A DNA stretch of 64,000 nt from an uncultured Opitutales bacterium (GCA_943789375.1 CALSTX010000003.1:1-64000), one strand, 5' to 3'. Counted from the stretch's first letter, positions 1 through 9,347 are shown. Made by a program: numbers and translations. The notes: generated by a model from the letters alone, not told the origin.

Positions 1-227
1 TGGAAGCCAAGCAAGTAGGTGAATGCATTACGGGCACCATTGACCGGGTTTTCTTCAATAACCTGATGGTTTTTAGAAGAATAGTCATAGACTTTTTTGG
101 ACTGCATGCCGTCCAAATAAGCAGATAGGTAGATGGTTGAGGCAATGATCAGCGAAAAAAGAGCAGACGCGATTAAGTGTTTTGGGCGTAGCCTTTCCCG
201 GATACCTTTTACAATGATCGGGTTCAT
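1..227 (-). CDS. ABC-2 type transporter permease, partial (3' end outside window)
   Basis: Reading leftward from an ATG at 227, the frame stays open to the window edge (about 75 codons). A short basic N-terminus is followed by one hydrophobic segment (roughly residues 20-35, around ASALFSLIIASTIYLSAYL), as in the first membrane helix of an ABC-2 permease. The start codon overlaps the stop of the upstream ATP-binding protein gene in an ATGA arrangement (224-227), so the two are translationally coupled. The role as partner permease is inferred from this coupling; the visible part is too short to name a substrate. Confidence 0.7.
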   Translation of the reverse strand, partial: MNPIIVKGIRERLRPKHLIASALFSLIIASTIYLSAYLDGMQSKKVYDYSSKNHQVIEENPVNGARNAFTYLLGF

Positions 228-1174
228 GGATTAGAATTCTTTTTCATCCGCCCGGCTTCCACATCGAGGAATAAATCCTCCACCTTTGATTGCTTACGGT
301 GAAAGCTTGCAACAGGAATTCCCCATTGGATTAAAGAAGTTAAGATGGAGGAGGCATCCTTGGTGTCACCAGAATGGGAAAGGGAAAAGCGCTTGCCGGT
401 TCCATCCAGTTTGGAAATTTTTGAGATGGATGGAAACTTGGCTAGGCATGCCTCAAGCTGGTCGCATGCAGAGACCACTTCTACTTGAATTAATCTTTCG
501 GCTGATGTGATACTTGTAATCTCATCAAGGCCGCCACTTACGACCATTTTCCCTGCTCTCATGATTCCAATGGCGTCGCAAAGGTCTTCCAGTTCGGATA
601 GAACATGGGAAGATACGAGGATCGTTTTACCAGCAGAAGCTAACTGAAGAAGAAGGTTTCTTAAGTCAATCCGAGCCTTGGGGTCGAGGTTGGCAGCGGG
701 TTCGTCGAGAAGCAAGACCGATGGCTCATGCACCAATGTTTTGGCTAGAAGTGCCCGTTGTTTCATCCCCCGGGACAAAGTTTTACACTTGGCTTTTGCT
801 TTGTCCTGTAAATTGGTAAGAACAAGGCATTCCTCAACCTTTTGTATCCGCTCTGGCCCGGATAGTCCATAAGCATGGGCAAAAAGATCGCAGAACTCCG
901 TCACCTCTAAATCATCATAAACGGGTGGAAAGTCAGGCATATATCCAAGTTTTTTCCTGGCCTCTTCGGGCTGGTGGAGGACGGAGATATGATCAATGAA
1001 AATTTCACCATAAGTTGGCTCCAGTAAAGTGGCGATGGCTTTGATGGTGGTGGTCTTACCTGCACCATTTGGGCCGATGAGCCCAAATACCGATCCTTTT
1101 GTTACCGAAAAGGATAGGGAATCTACGGCAACATGTTCACCGTAGTGTATCTTTAATTCTTTGACAGAAATCAT
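224..1174 (-). CDS. ABC transporter ATP-binding protein (ABC-2/CcmA type)
   Basis: A 316-residue ABC ATPase. Walker A is GPNGAGKTT at residues 34-42, the signature is LSRGMKQR near 133, and Walker B is VLLLDEP near 152, followed by a switch histidine in SSH. The last ~90 residues form the C-terminal extension common in ATPases that pair with ABC-2 permeases. It should power export by the permease whose gene overlaps its stop codon. The substrate is unknown. No other transport component is visible upstream, where an intergenic gap separates it from the divergent DUF1080 gene. Confidence 0.92.
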   Translation of the reverse strand: MISVKELKIHYGEHVAVDSLSFSVTKGSVFGLIGPNGAGKTTTIKAIATLLEPTYGEIFIDHISVLHQPEEARKKLGYMPDFPPVYDDLEVTEFCDLFAHAYGLSGPERIQKVEECLVLTNLQDKAKAKCKTLSRGMKQRALLAKTLVHEPSVLLLDEPAANLDPKARIDLRNLLLQLASAGKTILVSSHVLSELEDLCDAIGIMRAGKMVVSGGLDEITSITSAERLIQVEVVSACDQLEACLAKFPSISKISKLDGTGKRFSLSHSGDTKDASSILTSLIQWGIPVASFHRKQSKVEDLFLDVEAGRMKKNSNP

Positions 1175-1294
1175 CAGGGGAGGGCAGTCTTGAGTTCGTA
1201 GACCTAGGTTTCATTTCCTACTATTTAAGGAGAGAGGTCAACTTTTCCTTGCTTCAAAAATGAGATCGTAAAAGTTAGTTGTTCTTTTTATGTT

Positions 1295-1984
1295 ATGACT
1301 ATGACAATCTCAAAAATTATTCTTTCCCTCGTATTCATCTCATTTTCTTCTCTGTATGGAGGGAAATCTCTTTTTGATGGAAAATCTCTTGCCGGGTGGG
1401 ATGGAAACCCCTTGCACTGGAGTGTGGAAGATGGAGCGATTGTCGGAAAGAATACCCCAGAGAACCCAACCAAAGGAAATACCTTTCTCGTTTGGAAAGA
1501 TGGAGTTCTAAAAGATTTTGTCCTCACCCTGGACTACAAGGTTGAGTCTGGAAATAGCGGGATCCAGTACCGTAGCTTTGTTAAGCCCGGCAAGCATGAT
1601 GGTTGGAGAATTGGTGGGTATCAGGCGGATCTCGAAATTGGTGACCGCTTCTCTGGAATTTGCTACGGAGAGGCATTTCGGGGGATTCTATCGTTGCGAG
1701 GGGATAAAACCACCCTGTCTGTGGATGCCAAGGGGAAATTACAAAAGAAAGTGGAGAAATTTGGGGAGTCGGCTGAGATAGGGAAAGCCGTTAAAAAGGG
1801 AGAATGGAACCAGTACAAGATTACCGCCAAAGGCTTTCAGTTTGCTCACTACATAAACGGAGTAAAAACAATGGAGCTTGTTGACAATGATGAGAAAGCC
1901 CGACGAGCTGAAGGACTGCTCGCCTTTCAGATTCACCAAGGTCCTCCCATGAAAGTTTCTTTTAAGAACATTGTTCTTAAATAA
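1295..1984 (+). CDS. Exported DUF1080 (3-keto-disaccharide hydrolase-like) protein
   Basis: A 229-residue protein with a signal peptide (about residues 1-21). One DUF1080 domain follows, with the family features LFDGKSLAGWDG near 25-36, GNSGIQYRS near 87-95 and a C-terminal VSFKNIVLK strand. DUF1080 proteins are concanavalin-like beta-sandwiches; some members act on 3-keto-glycosides, but most are uncharacterised. The start is the ATG at 1295, with MTI as an alternative two codons later. It stands alone, transcribed away from the ABC operon. Expression in glycan metabolism is inferred from the family only. A second, longer DUF1080 protein lies at 36.5-37.5 kb. Confidence 0.88.
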   Translation: MTMTISKIILSLVFISFSSLYGGKSLFDGKSLAGWDGNPLHWSVEDGAIVGKNTPENPTKGNTFLVWKDGVLKDFVLTLDYKVESGNSGIQYRSFVKPGKHDGWRIGGYQADLEIGDRFSGICYGEAFRGILSLRGDKTTLSVDAKGKLQKKVEKFGESAEIGKAVKKGEWNQYKITAKGFQFAHYINGVKTMELVDNDEKARRAEGLLAFQIHQGPPMKVSFKNIVLK

Positions 1985-2134
1985 AGTAAAAGATTTAACT
2001 GATTTGGCCCGGTATTCGTGGATTGGAAAAGGGTACATACTCGGTCTGCCTTTGGTTTCTCTCGTCCTTTTCATAATCCTAAAAACCTCGTTTAAGAGTC
2101 CAGTTTCCCACATTTTGCAGGGTCCACTCAGGGT

Positions 2135-3064
2135 ATGAAAAAAGTAGTAATCGCAGGGGGGTCTGGTTTTTTAGGTCAGTCTTTAGCCAAGTCTCTTCTT
2201 GCAGAAGGTTATGAGGTTGTTCTTTTGGGGAGAGTTCAAAAACAGAATCCTCAACAGGTTGGCAGGCTTGTGCCTTGGGATGGCAAGACTGTCGGTGAAT
2301 GGGTGGTCGAGTTGGAAAATGCGAAGGCTGTTTTTAACCTTGCGGGGCGTTCTATTGATTGTCGTCACACCAAAGGTAACCGGAATCTAATTCTTCACTC
2401 ACGAATCGATTCGACCCGGGCTTTAGGCAAAGGGATATCCTCCTGTCATACTCCCCCCCCGGTCTGGTTAAATGCAAGCACTGCCTCGATCTACAGAGAT
2501 ATTCGCGGGGAAGCACCTGCTCATGATGAAAACAGCCCAGCGGATGCCGTTGGTTTTCTTGAGGATGTAGGACGTGCCTGGGAGAAAGAGTTCTTCGGAC
2601 ACCAAAGAGAAGGGGTGCGGCAGGTAGCCATGCGTATAAGTATTATACTTGGTGAAGAGGGAGGGGCATTTCCAGTAATTAAAAGATTTACCCAGCTCGG
2701 ACTAGGTGGCACTCAGGGTCCTGGTACGCAATGGATGAGTTGGTTGCACCTGGATGACTGGATTGGGGTAGCCAGGTTTTTACTGAAGTGCCCAGATGTC
2801 TCGGGACCTGTAAATCTTGCCAGTCCATACCCAGTAACAAATCAGGTTTTTATGCAGGAGATGCGTAAGTGTTTTGCCCCCTTGGGTATTGGGTTTCCAG
2901 CCCCAACCCTGGGAATCCACCTCGGTGCTTCCATTCTCGGAACTTCCCCAGAATTGGTACTCAAAAGTATAAAGGTAAAATCAAAAAAAATTAGCTCTAT
3001 CGGATACAAGTACGAGTACTCAAAAATCAGGAGTAGCTTGCGTTCATTTACATCCAAAGTTTGA
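2135..3064 (+). CDS. TIGR01777 family (YfcH/SDR39U1-like) NAD-dependent epimerase
   Basis: A 309-residue extended short-chain dehydrogenase. The N-terminus carries the Rossmann motif VVIAGGSGFLG (residues 4-14). A conserved core with LNASTASIYRD (near 113) and a family C-terminal segment (DUF1731-like, with LGTSPELVLKS near 275) place it in the TIGR01777 group typified by E. coli YfcH and human SDR39U1, whose substrate is not established. The usual catalytic YxxxK is not obvious, as is common in this family. It is monocistronic: 150 bp upstream and about 100 bp downstream are free of genes. Confidence 0.85.
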   Translation: MKKVVIAGGSGFLGQSLAKSLLAEGYEVVLLGRVQKQNPQQVGRLVPWDGKTVGEWVVELENAKAVFNLAGRSIDCRHTKGNRNLILHSRIDSTRALGKGISSCHTPPPVWLNASTASIYRDIRGEAPAHDENSPADAVGFLEDVGRAWEKEFFGHQREGVRQVAMRISIILGEEGGAFPVIKRFTQLGLGGTQGPGTQWMSWLHLDDWIGVARFLLKCPDVSGPVNLASPYPVTNQVFMQEMRKCFAPLGIGFPAPTLGIHLGASILGTSPELVLKSIKVKSKKISSIGYKYEYSKIRSSLRSFTSKV

Positions 3065-3170
3065 GCTTTTGATAATTATTGAATGTAGGTAAATAAAACT
3101 CATTCATTATGTGACTCGGTTTTTCTGTTTATTCTTGAACGAAATCTGCTTTTAAGTAATCAGAAATGCA

Positions 3171-5300
3171 GTGGTTGGGATTACTTTTATTCTATTTTCT
3201 ATATTTCGTCGGTACCTGTATTTTTTGGCATTACTTGGTTGGTTTAGCTCTTTTGCTGAGACCAAACAAAGAGATGTGATCGTATACGGCGGCACCTCGG
3301 CGGGAGTAACCGCGGCCATTCAAGCCAAGAAAATGGGGAAATCTGTTGTATTGGTTTCTCCTGATACTCACCTGGGGGGGGTGTCGAGTAGTGGTCTTGG
3401 TTGGTCGGATAGTGGCCATAAAGAAGCCATTGGAGGTTTAGCCCGTGAGTTCTATCATCGGGTGTGGAGGCACTACCAAAGTGTTGATTCTTGGAGGTGG
3501 CAAAAGATGGAAGAGTTTGGGAATCGTGGACAGGGTTCACCGGCGATAGATGGAGAGAAGAGAACCATGTGGGTATTTGAACCTCATGTGGCTGAAAATA
3601 TTTTTGAATCATGGATTGAAGAATTTGAGGTAGAAGTGATTCGTAACGAATGGCTTGACCGTGAAAAGGGAGTGGAGGTCCGTGATGGGCGCATTCTGGC
3701 AATCAATACCTTGTCCGGGAACCGATATGAAGGTAAAATGTTTATAGATTGCTCCTATGAGGGAGACGTAATGGCTGCTGCTGGAGTGACTTATTTTGTC
3801 GGAAGAGAATCGAATCGAGTCTATGGGGAAAGGGTTAATGGTGTGCAGAAAAAGTGGGCCCACCAGCATCAGTTTTTATCCAAAATTGACCCGTTTGTAG
3901 TTGAGGGTGATCGAGCAAGCGGATTGCTTGCCAGAATCAGCAATAATCCCCCCGGAAAAGAGGGACGCGGCGATGCTAAAATGCAGGCTTACAATTTTCG
4001 GCTCTGCCTTACTCAGAATGAGCAAAACAAAGTGCCATTTCCGAAGCCAGCAAAGTATGATCCTTTACAATATGAACTGCTTCTCAGGACTCTGGTTCAA
4101 GAACCTGAGCCTGTTTTTGGCAAGTTTGATCCAATCCCCAACGCCAAAACTGATACAAATAATTACGGCCCTTTTAGTACAGACAATATCGGGATGAATT
4201 ATGGATACCCGGAGGCTTCATATGAAGATAGAGCTCGATTGGTTGCCGAGCATGAAACTTATCAAAAGGGGTACTTTTATTTTTTATCCAATGATCCGCG
4301 AGTTCCTGCTGAATTGCGAGCACGGATAGCAAAATGGGGATTAGCCAAAGACGAATTTAAAGATAATGGGCATTGGCCCTACCAAATTTATGTTCGTGAG
4401 GCTCGGAGGATGGTGAGTGATTTTGTACTCACTGAGAAGCATCTATGTGGACAAATTGAGACCCCGGACTCCATTGGGATGGGGGCATCCACTATGGCCT
4501 CTCATCATGTGCAGAGATATGTGGCGACGGATGTGGATGGTAAGTCTTATGTTATGAATGAGGGAGATGTACAGGTGGATCCGGGTGGTCCTTATCAGAT
4601 TCCTTATCAATCTCTAACTCCAAAAGAAGAGGAATGCCAAAACTTACTTGTTCCTGTTTGTTTATCATCATCTCACATTGCATTTAGTTCGTTGCGAATG
4701 GAGCCTGTTTTTATGATTTTGGCTCAATCAGCGGTTACTGCTGCCTCAATTGCCATTGATGAAGAAATTAATGTGCAACAAGTTTCCTATGAGAAATTAA
4801 AGCAAAAGCTTAGCACGGATGGCCAAATACTAGAGCTTCAAGAAAATAATATGATCGCAACCGGACAAGGGATTAATCCCCTGGGATTACCCGGAATTAT
4901 TGTGGACGGGGAAAGGATAAAATTGAAAGGGGAATGGACGCAAAGTTCTTCCTTAAGACCTTTTGTCGGCAACGGATATTTTCATGACGGGAACGGTGGT
5001 AAAGGGATGAGGTCGGCTGAATTCCCATTTTCTACGAAAAGTGACGGCCTTTACGAAGTAAGAGTTTCCTACATACCATCAGGTAATCGGGCGGGGACAG
5101 TAAAATATGTGGTAACCAGTGAGCAAGGGGTGGAAGAAAAAGTTGTAGATCAACGAAAAGTGGATGGGATCGGCCAAATTTGGCACACCCTTGGTTCTTT
5201 TGAATTTAAAGAAGGAAAACCATACTCGGTTGCCCTTCGAAATGATGGTACTCAGGGTTATGTCGTGGTGGACGCGTTGCAGTTGTTACTGTTGGATTAA
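3171..5300 (+). CDS. Exported FAD-dependent oxidoreductase with golvesin-like C-terminal domain
   Basis: About 700 residues. A hydrophobic leader ends near SSFAE (residue 30). An FAD_oxidored (PF12831-type) domain opens with the dinucleotide motif VIVYGGTSAGVTAA (36-49) and continues with LGGVSSSGLGWSD. The last ~120 residues (from about GEWTQSS) form a beta-rich domain resembling the golvesin C-terminal/xanthan lyase CBD-like module. In Verrucomicrobiota and Planctomycetes such proteins are exported and sit among glycan genes; no substrate is established. The start is uncertain: GTG at 3171 opens this frame, while the nearby ATG at 3166 is in another frame and stops after 37 codons. Confidence 0.85.
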   Translation: MVGITFILFSIFRRYLYFLALLGWFSSFAETKQRDVIVYGGTSAGVTAAIQAKKMGKSVVLVSPDTHLGGVSSSGLGWSDSGHKEAIGGLAREFYHRVWRHYQSVDSWRWQKMEEFGNRGQGSPAIDGEKRTMWVFEPHVAENIFESWIEEFEVEVIRNEWLDREKGVEVRDGRILAINTLSGNRYEGKMFIDCSYEGDVMAAAGVTYFVGRESNRVYGERVNGVQKKWAHQHQFLSKIDPFVVEGDRASGLLARISNNPPGKEGRGDAKMQAYNFRLCLTQNEQNKVPFPKPAKYDPLQYELLLRTLVQEPEPVFGKFDPIPNAKTDTNNYGPFSTDNIGMNYGYPEASYEDRARLVAEHETYQKGYFYFLSNDPRVPAELRARIAKWGLAKDEFKDNGHWPYQIYVREARRMVSDFVLTEKHLCGQIETPDSIGMGASTMASHHVQRYVATDVDGKSYVMNEGDVQVDPGGPYQIPYQSLTPKEEECQNLLVPVCLSSSHIAFSSLRMEPVFMILAQSAVTAASIAIDEEINVQQVSYEKLKQKLSTDGQILELQENNMIATGQGINPLGLPGIIVDGERIKLKGEWTQSSSLRPFVGNGYFHDGNGGKGMRSAEFPFSTKSDGLYEVRVSYIPSGNRAGTVKYVVTSEQGVEEKVVDQRKVDGIGQIWHTLGSFEFKEGKPYSVALRNDGTQGYVVVDALQLLLLD

Positions 5301-5347
5301 AATTATTTGCAACTTTTTTGGATGAAACCTGTTTCCTCGTATTGTAC

Positions 5348-5986
5348 ATGCAATACACTTCCGCCAAGACTTTATTTTTCCCTGTGAGTTCACAGGTAAC
5401 TCAGAATAAGCAACCATCTACGGATGAGGTTGAGCCCTCCGAGGAATCGCGGTGGTTGAGTTCGGTAGCGGATGGGGAAAAGCAGACCATGGGTTTACTT
5501 GTGGGGAAATGGCAAGAGCCGTTGTATCGCTTCTTTTACCGATCTTTAGGAAATCATGCCGATGCACAGGATCTTACCCAGAAGACATTTATTAGAATTT
5601 ACAAAGCGGCGAGCAGGTACAGACCGTCGGCTAAATTTTCTTCGTGGTTATTTACCATAGCCAGGAATTTATTAATAGATGAAATTAAGAGGAAACAAAA
5701 AGCCCAAACCATCGAGTTCCAGGAGGAATTAACTAGTATGACTTCCTTGAGTTTAGATGGAAAGTCAGTGGTCGATGAGTGGAAGGAAATTTTTCAGCAT
5801 GTTCTGCAGGGTACCCCAGAAAAGCAAAGAACTGCCCTGCTTCTACGGGTTCAGCAAGAATGGAGTTACCTGGAAATTGCAAACCTTATGGAAGTAAGTG
5901 AGCAGGTGGTGAAGACATGGATTCATCGGGCTCGGCAAAAATTAAAAGATAGATTGAAAATATTAGAAAAAAAGGGCGAACTATGA
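5348..5986 (+). CDS. RNA polymerase ECF sigma factor
   Basis: Sigma-70 region 2 is seen in YRFFYRSLGNHADAQDLTQ and the following FSSWLFTIARNLLIDE. Region 4 (LLLRVQQEWSYLEIANLMEV then VKTWIHRARQKLKDR) forms the -35 binding helix-turn-helix. I start at the ATG at 5348; the longer frame from TTG at 5318 adds ten unlikely residues. About 50 residues precede region 2, longer than usual. The stop overlaps the start of the next gene (ATGA at 5983-5986), which encodes a single-span membrane protein likely to act as its anti-sigma factor. Target promoters are unknown. Confidence 0.9.
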   Translation: MQYTSAKTLFFPVSSQVTQNKQPSTDEVEPSEESRWLSSVADGEKQTMGLLVGKWQEPLYRFFYRSLGNHADAQDLTQKTFIRIYKAASRYRPSAKFSSWLFTIARNLLIDEIKRKQKAQTIEFQEELTSMTSLSLDGKSVVDEWKEIFQHVLQGTPEKQRTALLLRVQQEWSYLEIANLMEVSEQVVKTWIHRARQKLKDRLKILEKKGEL

Positions 5987-6360
5987 GTGATCAATTGGAC
6001 GAAAAGATCGACAAGTTTTTAAAGGCTGTAGATGTAGAAATAAAAGAGCCAATTTCTGCCACTACGATTATTGTAAATGCGGAAAATAGACGGTTTAGCA
6101 AAAGAGCAAGGTATACATTTTGGTCCACCTCTTTGGCTATTGCTGCCTGCCTGTTGTTTTTATTCTTTGTTATGCAGTCAACAGACGAATCTCTACCTTC
6201 GGATTCAGTGGCTTTGGTTCCTTCCTCCATTTTATCTGATAGGGACCGAGTCTTGCTCGAAGATGTTATGTTTTTTAGCAACGAATTTGAGCAGTCAACA
6301 GTCTTGCTGGATGATGAGGCGCTGAACTTATTTGTTATGCTTCACCCCCTCCAAAAATAA
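5983..6360 (+). CDS. Small single-span membrane protein, putative anti-sigma factor
   Basis: 125 residues with no named domain that I recognise. An acidic/basic cytoplasmic N-terminus of about 45 residues is followed by one transmembrane helix (residues 48-64, FWSTSLAIAACLLFLFF). A ~60-residue acidic extracytoplasmic tail ends in LFVMLHPLQK. It overlaps the ECF sigma gene by 4 bp and is 3 bp from the next gene. The topology and coupling fit a minimal anti-sigma factor; in the comparable beta-proteobacterial arrangement this slot is held by a DUF3619 protein. No zinc-binding anti-sigma motif (HxxxCxxC) is present, so the role is inferred from context. Confidence 0.6.
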   Translation: MSDQLDEKIDKFLKAVDVEIKEPISATTIIVNAENRRFSKRARYTFWSTSLAIAACLLFLFFVMQSTDESLPSDSVALVPSSILSDRDRVLLEDVMFFSNEFEQSTVLLDDEALNLFVMLHPLQK

Positions 6361-6363
6361 GAT

Positions 6364-6819
6364 ATGAAAATATACCCACTGCTAATCTTGCATTGTACCT
6401 TTCTGCTTGGTCTGATCGCCGAACCCACGGAAAAAGAAAAAGTTAAAAGGCCAATGACCAACTCTGAATTAGAAGGTTTTAAGCAAATGGAGATAGAATT
6501 GCTTCAAAGGCTGTTGAAGGCAAAGCCTGAAAAGTTACGGGTGATGAGAAAAACAATTGAACGGGTAGAATTGATGAGCCAAGAGCAAAGAAAGGCAATG
6601 AGTGAACGTCTCAGGCATTTTCGTAATGCCCCAATCGCAGAGAAGCAACGGGTCATGATGACTTTAAAAACTCGAACAAAGACCTTGAGCCAGTATTGGA
6701 GAAAACTGGATCCTCAAAAAAAGAGAGCTGAAATGGAACATTTTCGCACTTTAAATGAAGCTGAGCGGGGAAATTATTTTAAGAAAGTAAAGTCCAAGCT
6801 GATCTCACCAAAAGAATAA
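6364..6819 (+). CDS. Exported charged helical protein, DUF3106-like
   Basis: 151 residues: a signal peptide (about 1-20, ending near LIAEP) and then an almost wholly helical, highly charged body. It has repeated runs of the type LMSQEQRKAMSERLRHFRN, LDPQKKRAEMEHFRTL and LNEAERGNYFKKV. This repeating P/S-x-E-Q/K-R-x-x-x pattern resembles DUF3106 and, more loosely, Spy/CpxP-type periplasmic helical proteins. It is the third gene of the tight sigma/membrane protein operon (3 bp gap), so it is probably the periplasmic sensor or effector of that regulon. Assignment to DUF3106 is by pattern only. Confidence 0.6.
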   Translation: MKIYPLLILHCTFLLGLIAEPTEKEKVKRPMTNSELEGFKQMEIELLQRLLKAKPEKLRVMRKTIERVELMSQEQRKAMSERLRHFRNAPIAEKQRVMMTLKTRTKTLSQYWRKLDPQKKRAEMEHFRTLNEAERGNYFKKVKSKLISPKE

Positions 6820-6912
6820 AGGACAGGGGGTAGCGGGTCATAGAAATTATAAATTCTTTACATTTTTTTTGTTGAAAAACTTTTCTTTCGAATTCGTTAA
6901 TAAAACTGTTCT

Positions 6913-8313
6913 ATGAAATCCCCCTACGTTCAAACTTTTCATTATTCACGCCGAACCTTTATAGGGGCTGCCGCAGCCAGTGCTTTTTCATTTAATTTTT
7001 TCCCATCCCAAGTTTTTGGGGCCAATGAAAGGCTGCAGGTTGCCGGTATAGGAGTAGGGGGGAAAGGAAAAGGGGATTTCGATGGTTTAGCAATGCACGG
7101 TGATGTTGTCGCTGCCTGTGATATCGATTCCAGGAGGCTAGGAGTCGCGGTTAGGAAGCATCCACAAGCCCGGCAATTTTCTGATTATCGGGAAATGTTA
7201 AGCCAACTAGGTAGTAAAATTGATGCCATCACCGTGAGCACCGCAGATCATACCCATGCACCGGCTACGATGATGGCAATGAAGCAGGGAATTCATGTGT
7301 ATGTGCAAAAGCCATTGACTCATACGGTGTGGGAGGCTCGTCAGTTGGCGGTTATGGCTCGTAAAAAAAATATTTGCACTCAAATGGGGAATCAGGGTAC
7401 GGCTTCGGATGGTATTAGAGAGGGAGCAGAATTTTTACAAGCAGGTGGAATTGGTTCGGTTAAAGAGATTCATGCCTGGACAAATCGCCCTGTTTGGCCT
7501 CAATCGCCACAAGTTACGGCCCGTCCTCAGAAAAAAATGGAGCTCCCTTCCTATCTCGACTGGAATTCTTTCATCGGGCCTGCACCCATGAGACCCTATC
7601 ATTCCTGTTACACCCCATTTAAATGGCGTGGATGGCTCGACTATGGTACGGGAGCTCTTGGAGATATGGCTTGTCATACCACCAATCTTGCCTTTATGGG
7701 GTGCGAATTGACCCAGCCAACCACGGTGAAATCCGTGAATACCGGGCCAAGGAACGGGGAAACTTTTCCTGCCTGGGCTACGGTACTCATGAAGTTTCCC
7801 AAAACAGAAAAGCGTGATGCCATAAAGTTTCATTGGTACGAGGGAAGAATTGGGAATAATGGCCAAGACAACAGAGGACAAAAGAATTTACCTCCGATGG
7901 ATCTGTTTCTTGGGCAAACGCCGAAAAAAAGTGGGCTTCTTATAGTTGGAACGGATGGACTGATGTATTCGCCCAATGATTATGGTGCCGATTGGCTTGT
8001 TCATAAAGAAGGCAAGTGGCTTACTAAAAATGAGATTGAAAAACCAAGCCCATCCCTGCCCCGTAATGGTCGGGGGGATAATGGAATGAAAGAAGAGCTT
8101 GTGCAGGCGATTCGGCAAAATAACCCAAGGATTGCCATGTCCAATTTTGATTATTCTGGAAATATGACAGAAGCCATACTGCTTGGGAATGTTGCCATGC
8201 TCGCAGGGGGTAGATTCACCTGGGATGCTAAAAATGTAAAAACGAATCGTGCCGACGCTAACAAGCTCATCAGTAAAGTGTATCGAAAAGGGTGGGGGGT
8301 TGACCCTGCGTAA
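6913..8313 (+). CDS. Gfo/Idh/MocA family oxidoreductase, Tat-exported
   Basis: 466 residues. A twin-arginine signal (SRRTFIGAAAASAFSF, R13-R14) precedes a Rossmann fold with VAGIGVGGKGKG (43-54). The usual EKP catalytic lysine motif appears as VQKPLTH near 135, with Gln in place of Glu. The C-terminal half, with WRGWLDYGTGALGDMACHTTN, is the large alpha/beta domain typical of the family members found in Verrucomicrobiota and Planctomycetes. These are thought to oxidise or rearrange sugars in the periplasm with tightly bound NAD(P); the substrate is unknown. The gene is monocistronic, with an AT-rich 90 bp leader. Confidence 0.9.
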   Translation: MKSPYVQTFHYSRRTFIGAAAASAFSFNFFPSQVFGANERLQVAGIGVGGKGKGDFDGLAMHGDVVAACDIDSRRLGVAVRKHPQARQFSDYREMLSQLGSKIDAITVSTADHTHAPATMMAMKQGIHVYVQKPLTHTVWEARQLAVMARKKNICTQMGNQGTASDGIREGAEFLQAGGIGSVKEIHAWTNRPVWPQSPQVTARPQKKMELPSYLDWNSFIGPAPMRPYHSCYTPFKWRGWLDYGTGALGDMACHTTNLAFMGCELTQPTTVKSVNTGPRNGETFPAWATVLMKFPKTEKRDAIKFHWYEGRIGNNGQDNRGQKNLPPMDLFLGQTPKKSGLLIVGTDGLMYSPNDYGADWLVHKEGKWLTKNEIEKPSPSLPRNGRGDNGMKEELVQAIRQNNPRIAMSNFDYSGNMTEAILLGNVAMLAGGRFTWDAKNVKTNRADANKLISKVYRKGWGVDPA

Positions 8314-8430
8314 TGAGGAGAAATGCTTGGCTTCCATTTGATTAAAAGAAAAAATTTCTAACCAAGTTGGGCAGCGAGACTGCTTTGGCATTGAATCTTC
8401 TAGGCAAAGCCGTACCTTCAAGCAACTTTT

Positions 8431-9228
8431 ATGAAATTTCCTTTTTTTTCCGTTAATTCCTTCTGTAAGAATTCTTTTTCTGGTAACCCAGCCGGTGTAT
8501 GTATCTTGGAGGAGTGGCTTTCTACCGATGAGTTACAGAAAATGGCCTTACAGGTAAACTTGCCGGAAACCGCCTTTGTTTTCCCCTCAAAAAACGGGAT
8601 TTGGTCAATCCGTTGGTTTACTCCACAGGTAGAGACTGAACTCTGTGGCCATGGCACTCTAGCGGCTGCCCATGTTCTTTATGAGGAGGGGTTGATCGCT
8701 GAAACTAAATCTTTATTCTTTTCGAGTCTAGCGGGAGATATTCAAGTACACCGTAACGAAAGCAAAAGTATATCTTTGAATCTTCCGAGTTTACCATTTC
8801 GAAAATCTTCGATCTCTCCGGTGTTAGTTGAAGGTCTAGGCTCTTACCCGGATGAAGTCTATATTGGGACAGATTGTCTTTGTATTTTCTCTGATGAGGA
8901 AACAGTTCGAGCATTAACCCCTGAATTTCGCCTCCTCGCAGGAATTAGTTCATGTCGTGGAATCAGTGTGACCGCTAAAACTGCGAAAATAGGTTACCAT
9001 TTTACTTCTCGTTTCTTCGCCCCTGGGATTGGTATTGATGAAGATCATGTTGCGGGATCAGCCCACTGTATGTTGGCCCCTTATTGGGGAAAGAAATTAG
9101 CCAAGGATCAACTTGTTGGCTGGCAAGATTCCGCAAGGGGAGGAGAAGTTCGCTGTCAACTAAAAGGAAATCGAGTGATTCTAACTGGGCAATCTGACAT
9201 ATTTGTTCGGGGGAAGATGTTTTTTTAA
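8431..9228 (+). CDS. PhzF family isomerase/epimerase
   Basis: 265 residues, close to the usual family length. GNPAGV (18-23), the catalytic glutamate in LPETAFVF (E46) and ELCGHGTLAAAH (about 70-81) are the hallmark motifs of the diaminopimelate-epimerase-like PhzF fold. The second half carries the mirrored GSAHCMLAPYW motif. PhzF itself isomerises a phenazine precursor, but no phenazine genes are present, so this is a PhzF-like enzyme of unknown substrate, as in most genomes. The ATG at 8431 is well placed after the preceding gene. Confidence 0.9.
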   Translation: MKFPFFSVNSFCKNSFSGNPAGVCILEEWLSTDELQKMALQVNLPETAFVFPSKNGIWSIRWFTPQVETELCGHGTLAAAHVLYEEGLIAETKSLFFSSLAGDIQVHRNESKSISLNLPSLPFRKSSISPVLVEGLGSYPDEVYIGTDCLCIFSDEETVRALTPEFRLLAGISSCRGISVTAKTAKIGYHFTSRFFAPGIGIDEDHVAGSAHCMLAPYWGKKLAKDQLVGWQDSARGGEVRCQLKGNRVILTGQSDIFVRGKMFF

Positions 9229-9347
9229 TTTTCTGATTTCGCTTTTTGTGTATCGCTCTGTTTTGTCTCTTCCTCGGATGGAAATCTTTCCTTCATACTA
9301 GGTTTCCTGCTTGTCTTAGCAAATGGTTGCCGCATGGATGTACTATA

